This document shows positions 8,802-16,206 of a DNA stretch of 22,435 nt, one piece after another. The stretch is from positions 1 to 22,435 of the forward strand of contig JALQPE010001749.1 in assembly GCA_030407315.1 (NCBI GenBank). The letters are read 5' to 3'. A model generated the notes under the pieces. That model saw only the letters and a program-made list of their open reading frames with translations, made no database searches and was not told the DNA's origin. Positions within the stretch are counted from its first letter, which is position 1. Each line of letters starts with the position of its first letter. A program made the translations under genes and the position numbers. This DNA comes from Asparagopsis taxiformis. Lineage: Eukaryota > Rhodophyta > Florideophyceae > Bonnemaisoniales > Bonnemaisoniaceae.

Positions 8802-10553
8802 TCACCGTCCGGCACGGATAACCCTATAGGGACCTTGAGCTATTGGAGTTAGCTTGTTCCGTTCACGGACTTCTGGATTATCCAGATAAACGTAATCATC
8901 GGTAGTGATGAGTCGTTTAGACTTCCGGATTGACCGGTCGAAGTTACGCTTGTAGCGTGCTTGCGCGCTGTGAAGGCGTTTACCTGCCATATCAATGGTA
9001 TCCGTAATACGGCGTAAGAAGTCTTGCTTCGTGAACGCGTCTGGCGTTGCCCTCCTTTTCACCGAATGGTGTGTCGCATATGGCGGTGGAGGTCGGCTTA
9101 GGATGAGGTCGAAGGGTGTAGTTCCCGTTGTGCGATGCACGTGCGTGTTGTACGCATAGGTTAACGCTGATGCGTAGACATCCCAGTCGTCCTGGTTATC
9201 ATTAACGTAATTACGTAGCATGCTCAATAGAGTACGGTTATACCGTTCGACTTGCCCATTTGTCTGGGGATGGTAAGCCGTCGTGAAGACGTTCTTCGTT
9301 CCTAACTGGAGGCAGACAGCCTGGAAGAACTTCGACGCAAATTGCGGACCGTTATCGGATAGTAATGTCCGTGGAGGACCATACTTAAACACCCAATGTG
9401 TACAAAAGGCTACTGCCACATGGTAAGCCGTAATGCTTCGCAGGGGCACCACTTGGGTGAGCTTGGAGAAGCGACATGAAATCACCAGTAGGTGCACGTT
9501 ACCTTTCTTGGTACGAGGTAGAGGACCGAGGAGGTCAATTGCAACGTCATCCAATGGTGTGGTAGCTGGGAACAGCTGGAGGGTACTCGCATGTTTGCGC
9601 AACCGTAATCGGTTTCTCGCACACGCTGAACAGCGTTCAACCGTTCCGGTTATGTCCGCAGCCATTGCAGGCCAGTAGTAAGATAGGCGCATCGTGTCGT
9701 ACATGCGATTCTGACCAGGATGTCCTGCCAATATGCCGTGGTGGCACATCGTCAATAGACGTTGCCGTAAGGCTTTGGGTACCACAATTTGGGATGACCC
9801 GTCCAATTTGGACTTCCTACAAAGGACACCGTCTTCATCTTCGAAGAAGAGAGAGTCAGACTTCTGCGAGGCCAGGGCCTGTTGACAGAAGTCGTCTGTT
9901 CGTTGCTCTTCGAGCCACTCTTGGAGAGTTATCGGGCAGTAGTTTTCCGTTTGCGGATGAGTTGTTAAGACGGGTGTACCGTTGCGATTAGGCGCCTCCT
10001 TGGCGTGGTCTCTTGCTAGAGAAAGGTCGTAGAACCAAACATCAGTGTCATCATCCAAGGATGTTTCACCTTGCGGTGCGTGCGTGGCCAACAGAGTTGG
10101 TATTTCATCGTCAATAGTGACGGGCGTCTCGCCGTTAGTTTCAACACGCGAAAGGGCGTCTGGTAGTTGGTGAACCCGACCGGGTCGGTAGACTATTTGA
10201 TAGTCAAATTCCGCAAGTCGGAGGCGCCAACGGCATAGTCTCCCTGAAGGGTCATTGATATTCATGAGCCAACGCAGCGCGTTATGGTCCGTCCGGACTA
10301 CAAACTTTGTTTGCTCCAAGTATGGACGTAGGATAGTGACAGCCCATACGACGGCTAGACATTCACGCTCCGTAGGGGAGTAACCTCTTTCAGGTTTAGT
10401 CAAGGTCCGCGACCAATAGCCAATTGGCTTGAGATCGTTCTCTTCCCCTTGCTGCTGAAGCAGAGCGCATCCTATTTGGTATGCGGAAGCGTCCGTGTCT
10501 ACGGTGTAGGGTTGACCCAACTTGGGTAGAGCCAGTATCGGCGGCTTGGTCAT
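8802..10553 (-). CDS. pol: Pol: RNase H and integrase
   Basis: 583 codons. RNase H begins with VDTDAS (catalytic Asp near 21), TERECLAVVWA (Glu near 64), TDHNAL (Asp 89) and PDALSR (Asp 132). Integrase follows with an HHCC zinc module (His 272 and 278, Cys 308 and 311) and a catalytic triad D340 (AIDLLGPLP), D400 (LSDNGPQF), E436 (NGQVERYNR), a D-59-D-35-E spacing normal for Ty3/Gypsy. The ATG at 10553 overlaps the RT stop as ATGA, but it is an internal methionine of the RT-RNase H connection: sequence homology runs through the junction if the frame slips by -1 about 30 bp upstream. The ORF ends at an in-frame TGA inside the integrase C-terminal domain. Confidence 0.93.
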   Translation of the reverse strand: MTKPPILALPKLGQPYTVDTDASAYQIGCALLQQQGEENDLKPIGYWSRTLTKPERGYSPTERECLAVVWAVTILRPYLEQTKFVVRTDHNALRWLMNINDPSGRLCRWRLRLAEFDYQIVYRPGRVHQLPDALSRVETNGETPVTIDDEIPTLLATHAPQGETSLDDDTDVWFYDLSLARDHAKEAPNRNGTPVLTTHPQTENYCPITLQEWLEEQRTDDFCQQALASQKSDSLFFEDEDGVLCRKSKLDGSSQIVVPKALRQRLLTMCHHGILAGHPGQNRMYDTMRLSYYWPAMAADITGTVERCSACARNRLRLRKHASTLQLFPATTPLDDVAIDLLGPLPRTKKGNVHLLVISCRFSKLTQVVPLRSITAYHVAVAFCTHWVFKYGPPRTLLSDNGPQFASKFFQAVCLQLGTKNVFTTAYHPQTNGQVERYNRTLLSMLRNYVNDNQDDWDVYASALTYAYNTHVHRTTGTTPFDLILSRPPPPYATHHSVKRRATPDAFTKQDFLRRITDTIDMAGKRLHSAQARYKRNFDRSIRKSKRLITTDDYVYLDNPEVRERNKLTPIAQGPYRVIRAGR

Positions 10554-12604
10554 GACCTCCTTGAGAGCGTTGAACGCGCGCGTTGGTCCTCGGTAGGAGG
10601 TTCTTTCCCGAATTTAGGGAGGCTGTCTTTGGTCAGCATTTCGTTCAAGGGGTGCGCAATTGCGGCATACCCTTTGATGAATCGTCGAAAGACGCCACAG
10701 CTTCCGAGGAAGGATCGCATTTGCGTAGGCGTTTGCGGAAAGATCGCGTCAGCGATAGCCGAAGTGGCGTTCTGTGCAACAGCTAGCTTTCCTGGCATCA
10801 CGACATGTCCCAGGTAATCAACCTTCTTTTCGAAGAAATGACACTTTGTCAACTTCAGGGTGACACCTGCTTCCCGTAGGAGGGAGAGTACTTGGTCCAC
10901 ATGGTGGAGATGTTCGGCCTCGTCCCGAGAGAATACGATCACATCGTCTAAGTAAATCAGACAGGTCTGCCAGCGAACGCTGCTAAGAATAATGTCGATG
11001 GCACGTTGAAACGTTGCCGGAGCATTCTTTAAGCCAAAAGGCAAACGCTTGAAGCGATATGTCCCCAAATGGGAGGTGAATGCCGTTTTGTCACGGTCGT
11101 CCTGTGCAACAGGGATCTGCCAATAGCCAGAATTACAATCCAATGTGGTGAATACTTGAGCATCTCCGAGGGAGTCAATACAATCATCCATTCGTGGAAG
11201 GGGGTACACATCATTGACAGTGATGTCGTTAAGACCCCTATAGTCGACGCAAAAGCGTAATTTACCATCCTTCTTCGGGACAAGAACCACTGGGCTAGCC
11301 CATTCGGAGGTCGACGGTTCGATCACTCCTTTTTCCAGCATGCTGGTTATTTCCTTACGGGCAATCTCTCGACGAGCGGGTCCCATCCGGTAGGGTTGTT
11401 GCCGTCTAGGCTTGCTCCCTTCGACTATGTCGATTCGGTGTTCCGTAGCGCGGATGTCCCCTAGGGATCCATCCCACATAGACTCGTGTCGAGATAGCAT
11501 GCTAAGGATGCGTTCCCTCAACGGGATTTGACCAAGGTGGTCTAGAGAGACTTCTTGCTTCCAGCTTGATGGTTGGGTGGCCTCGGCCTCTTGCTCCTGA
11601 TGGAGAGTAGTCACCATAGTGGAGGCCTCTTGGGAGGAAGGGGTAGAACGGCTGAGAGCCATGGGGCGCATTGGCCGTTCGGGTGCCCGAAGGGCATAGC
11701 CTATAATTGTCCCTTTAGGGAGGTACTTGTCGGATGTACCGAAGTTAGTTAATATAGTCAGGAATTCCTGTCGCGGGATGACTTCCGCAACCCCATTCGG
11801 GATAGAGACACGATGTCGGTGAAGGATCCGATCTCTCGGAGAGAGTATACTCAAGCCGCCACCGGCGCATACAACAGTAGTTGTTACTTGACTCCGCGGA
11901 GGAACATTCACACTTTGTGACAATCGAATGCCATGAGGCTGGCGGTCTAAGTTAATCCCATTAGAGGGTCGCGAGGCATCCACGTAGCACGAAAGGGTGG
12001 GGGATGTTTTACGCGTAGGCGACATCACTAGGATAGCTATCGACCCGCCGTCGTGAATATCAATTCGTTGGGCCCGGCACCTAATTGCGTCTACGTGGGT
12101 ATTCATTGCCCCAGTTCCCAAGATGAGGGGTACGGCCAACTTAGGCGCGACGAAGAATTCTTCCTCAAAGGACTTGTGGCCTAACTGTAAGGACAGTATT
12201 ATCTTGCCTTTTATCCGAAGAGGATTGCCGTTAGCATCGGCCAGTTGCGGAACTTTCCCCGTAGGGACTTGGAATTGTTCCCAATTGTGGGGTAAGCTCC
12301 TTTCATGGATGACCGATGGTCCGGACCCGGTGTCCATCACCATACGCATGGGCGTGAGAATTGACGGATCGAGTCCGATGGAACCCATTACTACGTAATG
12401 GGCGGCCTTAAGCAGGCATGAGGCTTTCGGCCTTGAGGTTCGAGTCCCTGTGGGGGAACCCGAAGGGGTTGGTGTCTGGGAAAGACTTTGGTCCCTAGAG
12501 GGAGTTGCAGCCTTTTCCTGCGGAGGTGGTTGTGGTGAGATGTCCACCGAGTAGCGTAATCGCTCCACCTCCTGACGGGAGTGCGACACCTCACTCCCCG
12601 TCAT
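10550..12604 (-). CDS. pol: Pol: aspartic protease and reverse transcriptase
   Basis: 684 codons. After a disordered N-terminus, a retropepsin-like protease has MVMDTGSGPSVI (catalytic Asp 91) and a hydrophobic ILGTGAM (161-167) in place of the usual ILGxDxL. The reverse transcriptase (about 395-640) shows WASPVVLVPKKDG, FCVDYRGLN, TTLDCNSGYWQIP (Asp 489), FGLKNAPATFQR and YLDD (551-554), then the thumb and connection with FLGSCGVFRRFI. The catalytic Asp residues are intact. The start ATG overlaps the TAA of the zinc-knuckle ORF as TAATG. After DQRA (672-675) the frame departs from homology and ends at TGA 10552-10550. A -1 shift within the CG-repeat at about 10576-10584 rejoins it to RNase H. 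Confidence 0.93.
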   Translation of the reverse strand: MTGSEVSHSRQEVERLRYSVDISPQPPPQEKAATPSRDQSLSQTPTPSGSPTGTRTSRPKASCLLKAAHYVVMGSIGLDPSILTPMRMVMDTGSGPSVIHERSLPHNWEQFQVPTGKVPQLADANGNPLRIKGKIILSLQLGHKSFEEEFFVAPKLAVPLILGTGAMNTHVDAIRCRAQRIDIHDGGSIAILVMSPTRKTSPTLSCYVDASRPSNGINLDRQPHGIRLSQSVNVPPRSQVTTTVVCAGGGLSILSPRDRILHRHRVSIPNGVAEVIPRQEFLTILTNFGTSDKYLPKGTIIGYALRAPERPMRPMALSRSTPSSQEASTMVTTLHQEQEAEATQPSSWKQEVSLDHLGQIPLRERILSMLSRHESMWDGSLGDIRATEHRIDIVEGSKPRRQQPYRMGPARREIARKEITSMLEKGVIEPSTSEWASPVVLVPKKDGKLRFCVDYRGLNDITVNDVYPLPRMDDCIDSLGDAQVFTTLDCNSGYWQIPVAQDDRDKTAFTSHLGTYRFKRLPFGLKNAPATFQRAIDIILSSVRWQTCLIYLDDVIVFSRDEAEHLHHVDQVLSLLREAGVTLKLTKCHFFEKKVDYLGHVVMPGKLAVAQNATSAIADAIFPQTPTQMRSFLGSCGVFRRFIKGYAAIAHPLNEMLTKDSLPKFGKEPPTEDQRARSTLSRRS

Positions 12605-13131
12605 TAGTTTTCCGACGACGTGTCGGAGTCGTCGGAGGTTTCCAAGGCGTCGGCAACGTCTTGAGCCGTTACGGAAGATCCGTTACGTTCTAAAACGTCT
12701 CGCCTCAGAGGGCCCAATTTGGGATGATTTTCGTCATCGGCGAACGCAACCATGCGTGTTGGAGGGTTTGACCGTTGGAGCACGGCTTTAGGGTAATCCC
12801 TTTTTCGGTTGAACCGATTGGACTGGCGCTGTTGGCGGCGCATAACCTGCTCCGGTTCTTGCTGGTAAGCGTAGTTCGCAAAGGCGAAGTAAGTTCCCAC
12901 TGAGGGTGGTAGGTAAGGACAAGTGTATAACACGTGCCCCGGTTGGCGACAGCCAGAGCATCTCCAAGTAACAGCCCCTTCGGGGATCATACTCTCAGCG
13001 AGTTTAAGATGTTCTCCCGTTAGGGTAGGGGCCTGCATTGGCGCGCCCATTGGGTTCCCGGTAGGGGAAGGTAAGGTCGGCGGCGGGGTCCGCGGTATCA
13101 CAGCCGGTTCTCCGGGTACGGTAGCGAGCAA
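12604..13131 (-). CDS. gag: Gag nucleocapsid segment with CCHC zinc knuckle
   Basis: About 175 codons in the -1 frame relative to the capsid ORF. It contains one perfect CX2CX4HX4C knuckle (CSGCRQPGHVLYTC, about 12960-12919) followed by basic stretches (QRQSNRFNRKRDYPK) and an acidic C-terminus (ETSDDSDTSSEN). Such knuckles bind the element's genomic RNA during packaging. There is no ATG at 13131 (TTG). The frame is open and protein-like further up to about 13215, so this is the C-terminal part of Gag, reached by a frame change, and not an independent gene. It ends in TAATG, overlapping the protease-RT start by one base. Confidence 0.8.
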   Translation of the reverse strand: MLATVPGEPAVIPRTPPPTLPSPTGNPMGAPMQAPTLTGEHLKLAESMIPEGAVTWRCSGCRQPGHVLYTCPYLPPSVGTYFAFANYAYQQEPEQVMRRQQRQSNRFNRKRDYPKAVLQRSNPPTRMVAFADDENHPKLGPLRRDVLERNGSSVTAQDVADALETSDDSDTSSEN

Positions 13132-14528
13132 CGCTTTGCGTTTACGTTCCGCGATTTCCCGAGTAGGGTAAGCCTTAGGTTTGCGGGTAGCGATGCTCGT
13201 AAAGAGTCCCCGAGTCCTTTAGCAAGGTTACGGACAGCAAGAAAATCTTCTCCGCCACTGCGGCCTATAGTCACCTTGACGGTGTGTTTAACCTCTGGGC
13301 GTAGGCCCTTGAGGTAGTAGTTGACCAAGTCTCTTTCCGAGAAGACGTTCGCACACAGGAGTGCAGCGTCCTGCAGTCTGTCTGCGTATGCAGCTTCGTC
13401 TTCATCCGGCCCTTGCCGTATACGCGTTACTGCGTCATATGCGTCCGCTAGGACATTGTCCGTCGCGTAGCGAGCCAGAAGGGCGTTAACGGCTTGAGGC
13501 CAAGTGATCTGCTGGTGCAGGTGGTTGAGAAGCTTGCGCTTTCGCGCCTCAGCGGCGATAAACCGTTGAGGTTCTCCTTCCAGGAAATACTTGAGTAACT
13601 TGGTAGCTTCTCCCTCCGAGACTCCGCATGAATCACATGCATCTTGAAATTCCGCGAGGAACCGGAGGATATCGATGGGTTCCGTACCATCGAACGGCGT
13701 GAATGACGCGTTGAAATTACGGATCTTCTCCGTTAGCTTATACAAGCTTCTTGATTTACCCATTGGGGTATCAGTCGTTAGGGACTTGTTCTTGAGTCGG
13801 TAGTACCGATAGGAGACCACTAGGTCGAACGCGGGTTCGCGGGCCTTCAAAGGCACTAAGCCTTCCTCAAGAGGTCCTTCTTCATCATCCCACGAGGGGT
13901 TTTCCGGTACAGATCCGGTGGCACGAGTGTGCTGTCTCGTGCGAGAGATATTCCCTGTTTGGGATAGTGATTCGGCGAGGGCGTCGACACGGTCCGACAG
14001 GTGTCGGGTTGCTTCTGCGACTTGATCCAATCGGGGATCTTCTTCTTCCTCCCTACCGGATGTAGGGTCAGGGAAGTCAGCCGATCGGATGCGGCGAGCA
14101 GGAAACTCCTGTTGTCCTAATGGACTGGCACTAAAGCCGTGAATCGAAAGCTCCTCCAGACGAGTTTCCAAAAGGGACACGCGTTTAGCGAATTCGGCTT
14201 TGACCTGATTCCAGGTTTCCGCTAGGAACTCGGCGTCCCGATCTTGGGTGGCTTCTCGGCTGGCGGCCATCAGCTTTGGCTCGACCAGTTCCATGACGGT
14301 TTCGACCGTAGCGTCTACGATTTCCGCCCTGCGGTCTTGAACAGTCTTCTCGACGACGGTGCTGAATTCAGCCTTGAACTCTTCCAACCGTTCGTTGAAG
14401 ATTCGGTCGGCTCGGTCTTGCAGGGTGTTAATCACCACGCCTTCTTCGGCGATCAGATCCGAATCGGATAAGTCGCTGGCAGGCGCTATGTCCTCACTAG
14501 AGGGTCCCGCTGTAGGGTTACGAGGCAT
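13098..14528 (-). CDS. gag: Gag capsid protein
   Basis: 476 codons from ATG 14528, 77 bp inside the 5' LTR. Residues about 30-190 are acidic and likely coiled coil (repeated Glu/Val/Ala heptad-like helices). Residues about 260-435 match the Retrotrans_gag capsid pattern: FNASFTPFDGTEPIDILRFL, KYFLEGEPQRF, ITWPQAVNALLARYATDN, AYDAVTRIRQGPDEDEAAYA and VNYYLKGLRPEVK. The protein self-assembles into the virus-like particle. The zinc knuckle expected at the C-terminus is in the -1 frame of the overlapping downstream ORF. The last about 40 codons here (after GLGDSLRAS) may be out-of-frame noise. No convincing X XXY YYZ slippery heptamer was found in the overlap. Confidence 0.88.
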   Translation of the reverse strand: MPRNPTAGPSSEDIAPASDLSDSDLIAEEGVVINTLQDRADRIFNERLEEFKAEFSTVVEKTVQDRRAEIVDATVETVMELVEPKLMAASREATQDRDAEFLAETWNQVKAEFAKRVSLLETRLEELSIHGFSASPLGQQEFPARRIRSADFPDPTSGREEEEDPRLDQVAEATRHLSDRVDALAESLSQTGNISRTRQHTRATGSVPENPSWDDEEGPLEEGLVPLKAREPAFDLVVSYRYYRLKNKSLTTDTPMGKSRSLYKLTEKIRNFNASFTPFDGTEPIDILRFLAEFQDACDSCGVSEGEATKLLKYFLEGEPQRFIAAEARKRKLLNHLHQQITWPQAVNALLARYATDNVLADAYDAVTRIRQGPDEDEAAYADRLQDAALLCANVFSERDLVNYYLKGLRPEVKHTVKVTIGRSGGEDFLAVRNLAKGLGDSLRASLPANLRLTLLGKSRNVNAKRCSLPYPENRL

Positions 14529-14590
14529 CGTGAAGATGATTGTGAAGGAAAATTTCTCTCAAAGAGACTTACCCGAGGGTACAAGGTTCT

Positions 14591-14605
14591 AGGTCGAGAG
14601 ACCAA
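14591..14605 (-). other. Candidate primer binding site
   Basis: On the minus strand the 5' LTR ends in TACA and is followed after one base by TGGTCTCTCGACC. A TGG start is expected for a site complementary to a tRNA 3' CCA end. I cannot name the tRNA. The GGTC...GACC ends are self-complementary with a TCTC loop, so the site could also fold on itself. Confidence 0.5.
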
Positions 14606-15290
14606 TGTAGCAGGTAGAAAATCCGCTAGAGCGGCAAACCACCCGACAGGTGTCCCGAGCCTCGGTAGAGGAAGTGGTAGAGCAGATGAACCTTATAGGT
14701 ACCCAGCGGGTAGTCTCGTGAGAGAGAAGGTGTCGTTACCCGGAGGGGGTTGTGTGACAAAGGGGTGCTCACGCGAGAGGCGTATTAATGGAGCAAGATG
14801 ACGTAATCCGTCGAGCTGTTGGCTAACCCTAAGGTTTTCCCGGAGAGGGGTTGAACAATAGGTATGCGAACACTGTTCCTGTGGGTCGTAATTCCACTTG
14901 AGTTTACGTTACTCTAGAAACCGTGCCTACTGGCTATTCCAGTGGCCGTTTTATACTAAGTCTACTGTAAGCTAGGGTTAGTGGTTAGGAATAAATATCC
15001 AGTTAGTGACCAATCAGAACCCAATTACTGGCGCTCGCCTACCCGCGAGGTCATTGCCAATAGGCTTACATTGTAATGTATGGCTGATCAGCCTAAGTTA
15101 AAATTTGCCCCTTGTGGGGTCTTGGCCGGGGCCGATAGGCCCGGGTGGGGTTATTTGTCAGCCTTAGCTGGTCCTAAGTATAGGAAACACGCCAGTTGGC
15201 TGGTGCCTTCTGATTGGCACATCCCGTAAGTGGGTACCCAATAGGGAAGCGACACGGCTCGATCAGCGAGGACCGCCAGGCGGTACGACA
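14606..15290 (-). repeat. 5' LTR of the Gypsy element
   Basis: 685 bp, apparently identical to 2835-3519. It carries the presumed promoter for gag-pol: clustered CCAAT motifs upstream of a TATAAAA box (14955-14949, minus strand) within the LTR. The outer edge at 15290/15291 is sharp, since the shared sequence ends in GTACGACA and the flank GTGAGCACC is unique. Confidence 0.95.
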
Positions 15291-15642
15291 GTGAGCACCA
15301 ACTGGAAGGGGGTGTGAGCGAGAGGATGAAAAAATTAAAGACGAAATTGGAGTCGACCGACAAGGAAAAATAGAGTGGTCGCCGTGATAGATGCGGACAT
15401 CCAAGTCGAGCACGGCGGCAGAAATTTCTGGGGTCGAAATTTTTGAATTTCTGAACCGGCGCCCGTCCTATGTGGACATAGACATGGCGGAAGTCCATCC
15501 CGAGGGGGACATCCGTGGTACTAGAAACAATGAATGTCGTCCTAGTAATACTAGACGTACTAGACCGCATGGACGTCCGGTTCTAGGCGGACATCAAAAA
15601 ATACTGGAGAACATGGACGTCCGCCTAGTAATACTAGGTGTA
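15291..15642. repeat. Right flank with GGACRTCC motif cluster and 39-bp direct repeat
   Basis: No gene is seen. The palindromic or near-palindromic octamer GGACGTCC/GGACATCC occurs at 15395, 15507, 15571, 15615 and 15654, with shorter variants (GGACAT) at 15474, 15589 and near 15704. A 39-bp unit starting CCTAGTAATACTAG occurs at 15541-15579 and 15624-15662 with about seven mismatches. CTAGGCGGAC (15584-15593) and GTCCGCCTAG (15618-15627) form an inverted pair around it. The cluster runs into the 3' end of the neighbouring minus-strand ORF. Confidence 0.6.
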
Positions 15643-16206
15643 CTAGAGGTTGTGGACGTCCGCGTCCATTTCCGAGAACACAGACGTCGGTGGCTGACCC
15701 CCGGACATTAACTTACTTCCCATCAGAAATTTTACATGTTCGTAGGAAACACAAGGGTAATTCCTTTCAGGGATAGCATCATATAACAATCTGCCTTCCG
15801 CAACCACCATTTCATCGTGCCTTGGCTTCACAGCATCCGAGTACCGCCACTTTGATACTTCCATCACTGCAATATCCTTTTCCTCCGTCGTCAACCTCAC
15901 AATTGCATCACCCACATCCTGTCCATTGTGCTCCACCACACCAGGCGTGTACACGCCATCTCCTCTGTCTACATCGATGCGGTCTCCCACTGACGGCTTA
16001 CCACTGCAGACAGGATACTGCTCAGGAAGTTTGATTTCCACAACAGTAGCCTTCCACCATATTGCGTCATCACCCACTTGGAACCATACGTCTATTTGCG
16101 AGCCGACACAGGGAAGTGCATCTACGGCCGCTGCTCGCTCACGCTCACGGCCAGCTTTCGCTTTTTCGCTCTGTCGCCTAATTCGCAATGATTCACGCCT
16201 AGTCAT
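15643..16206 (-). CDS. Tandem Tudor/SH3-like (agenet-type) domain protein
   Basis: 187 codons from ATG 16206. A basic Arg/Glu/Lys N-terminus (1-26) precedes two small beta-barrel-like segments: GSQIDVWFQVGDDAIWWKAT (about 35-54) with VVEIKL, and VGDRIDVDRGDGVYTPGVVEH (about 72-92) with AIVRLTTEEKDIAVMEVSKWRY. The pattern of a G-x-x-[IV]-D-V start, an aromatic pair and a following strand ending in W-x-Y resembles Tudor/agenet modules that bind methylated residues or nucleic acid; a plant-mobile-element chromatin reader would look similar. The fold call rests on pattern only. The last about 15 codons fall within the GGACRTCC repeat cluster, so the native C-terminus may have been replaced. Confidence 0.55.
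   Translation of the reverse strand: MTRRESLRIRRQSEKAKAGRERERAAAVDALPCVGSQIDVWFQVGDDAIWWKATVVEIKLPEQYPVCSGKPSVGDRIDVDRGDGVYTPGVVEHNGQDVGDAIVRLTTEEKDIAVMEVSKWRYSDAVKPRHDEMVVAEGRLLYDAIPERNYPCVSYEHVKFLMGSKLMSGGQPPTSVFSEMDADVHNL

Larger units (their letters stand above)
2835..15290 (-). mobile_element. Full-length Ty3/Gypsy chromodomain LTR retrotransposon carrying an antisense ORF
   Basis: A 12,456-bp element bounded by two 685-bp LTRs with TGT...ACA ends. Protein order on the minus strand is Gag, zinc knuckle, protease, reverse transcriptase, RNase H, integrase, chromodomain, which is the Ty3/Gypsy (Metaviridae) order with a chromovirus-like C-terminal chromodomain. A polypurine tract abuts the 3' LTR and a candidate primer binding site abuts the 5' LTR. 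An extra gene of 1088 codons lies on the plus strand between pol and the 3' LTR. The LTRs look identical along their length, implying recent insertion, yet gag-pol is broken at several points. The five bases outside the LTRs (GGATC at 2830-2834, GTGAG at 15291-15295) do not match, so no target-site duplication is present. Confidence 0.93.

Noticed and set aside
8802..8804. TGA as a sense codon (reassigned genetic code)
   Set aside because: Long ORFs here use TGG for all conserved tryptophans and contain no internal TGA; only two isolated cases exist, better explained by mutation or readthrough.
10553..10553. ATG 10553 as the start of an independent RNase H-integrase gene
   Set aside because: The methionine lies inside the RT-RNase H connection; homology continues upstream in the same frame.
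15390..15665. CRISPR-like array
   Set aside because: Repeats are diverged, irregularly spaced and in a eukaryotic context.
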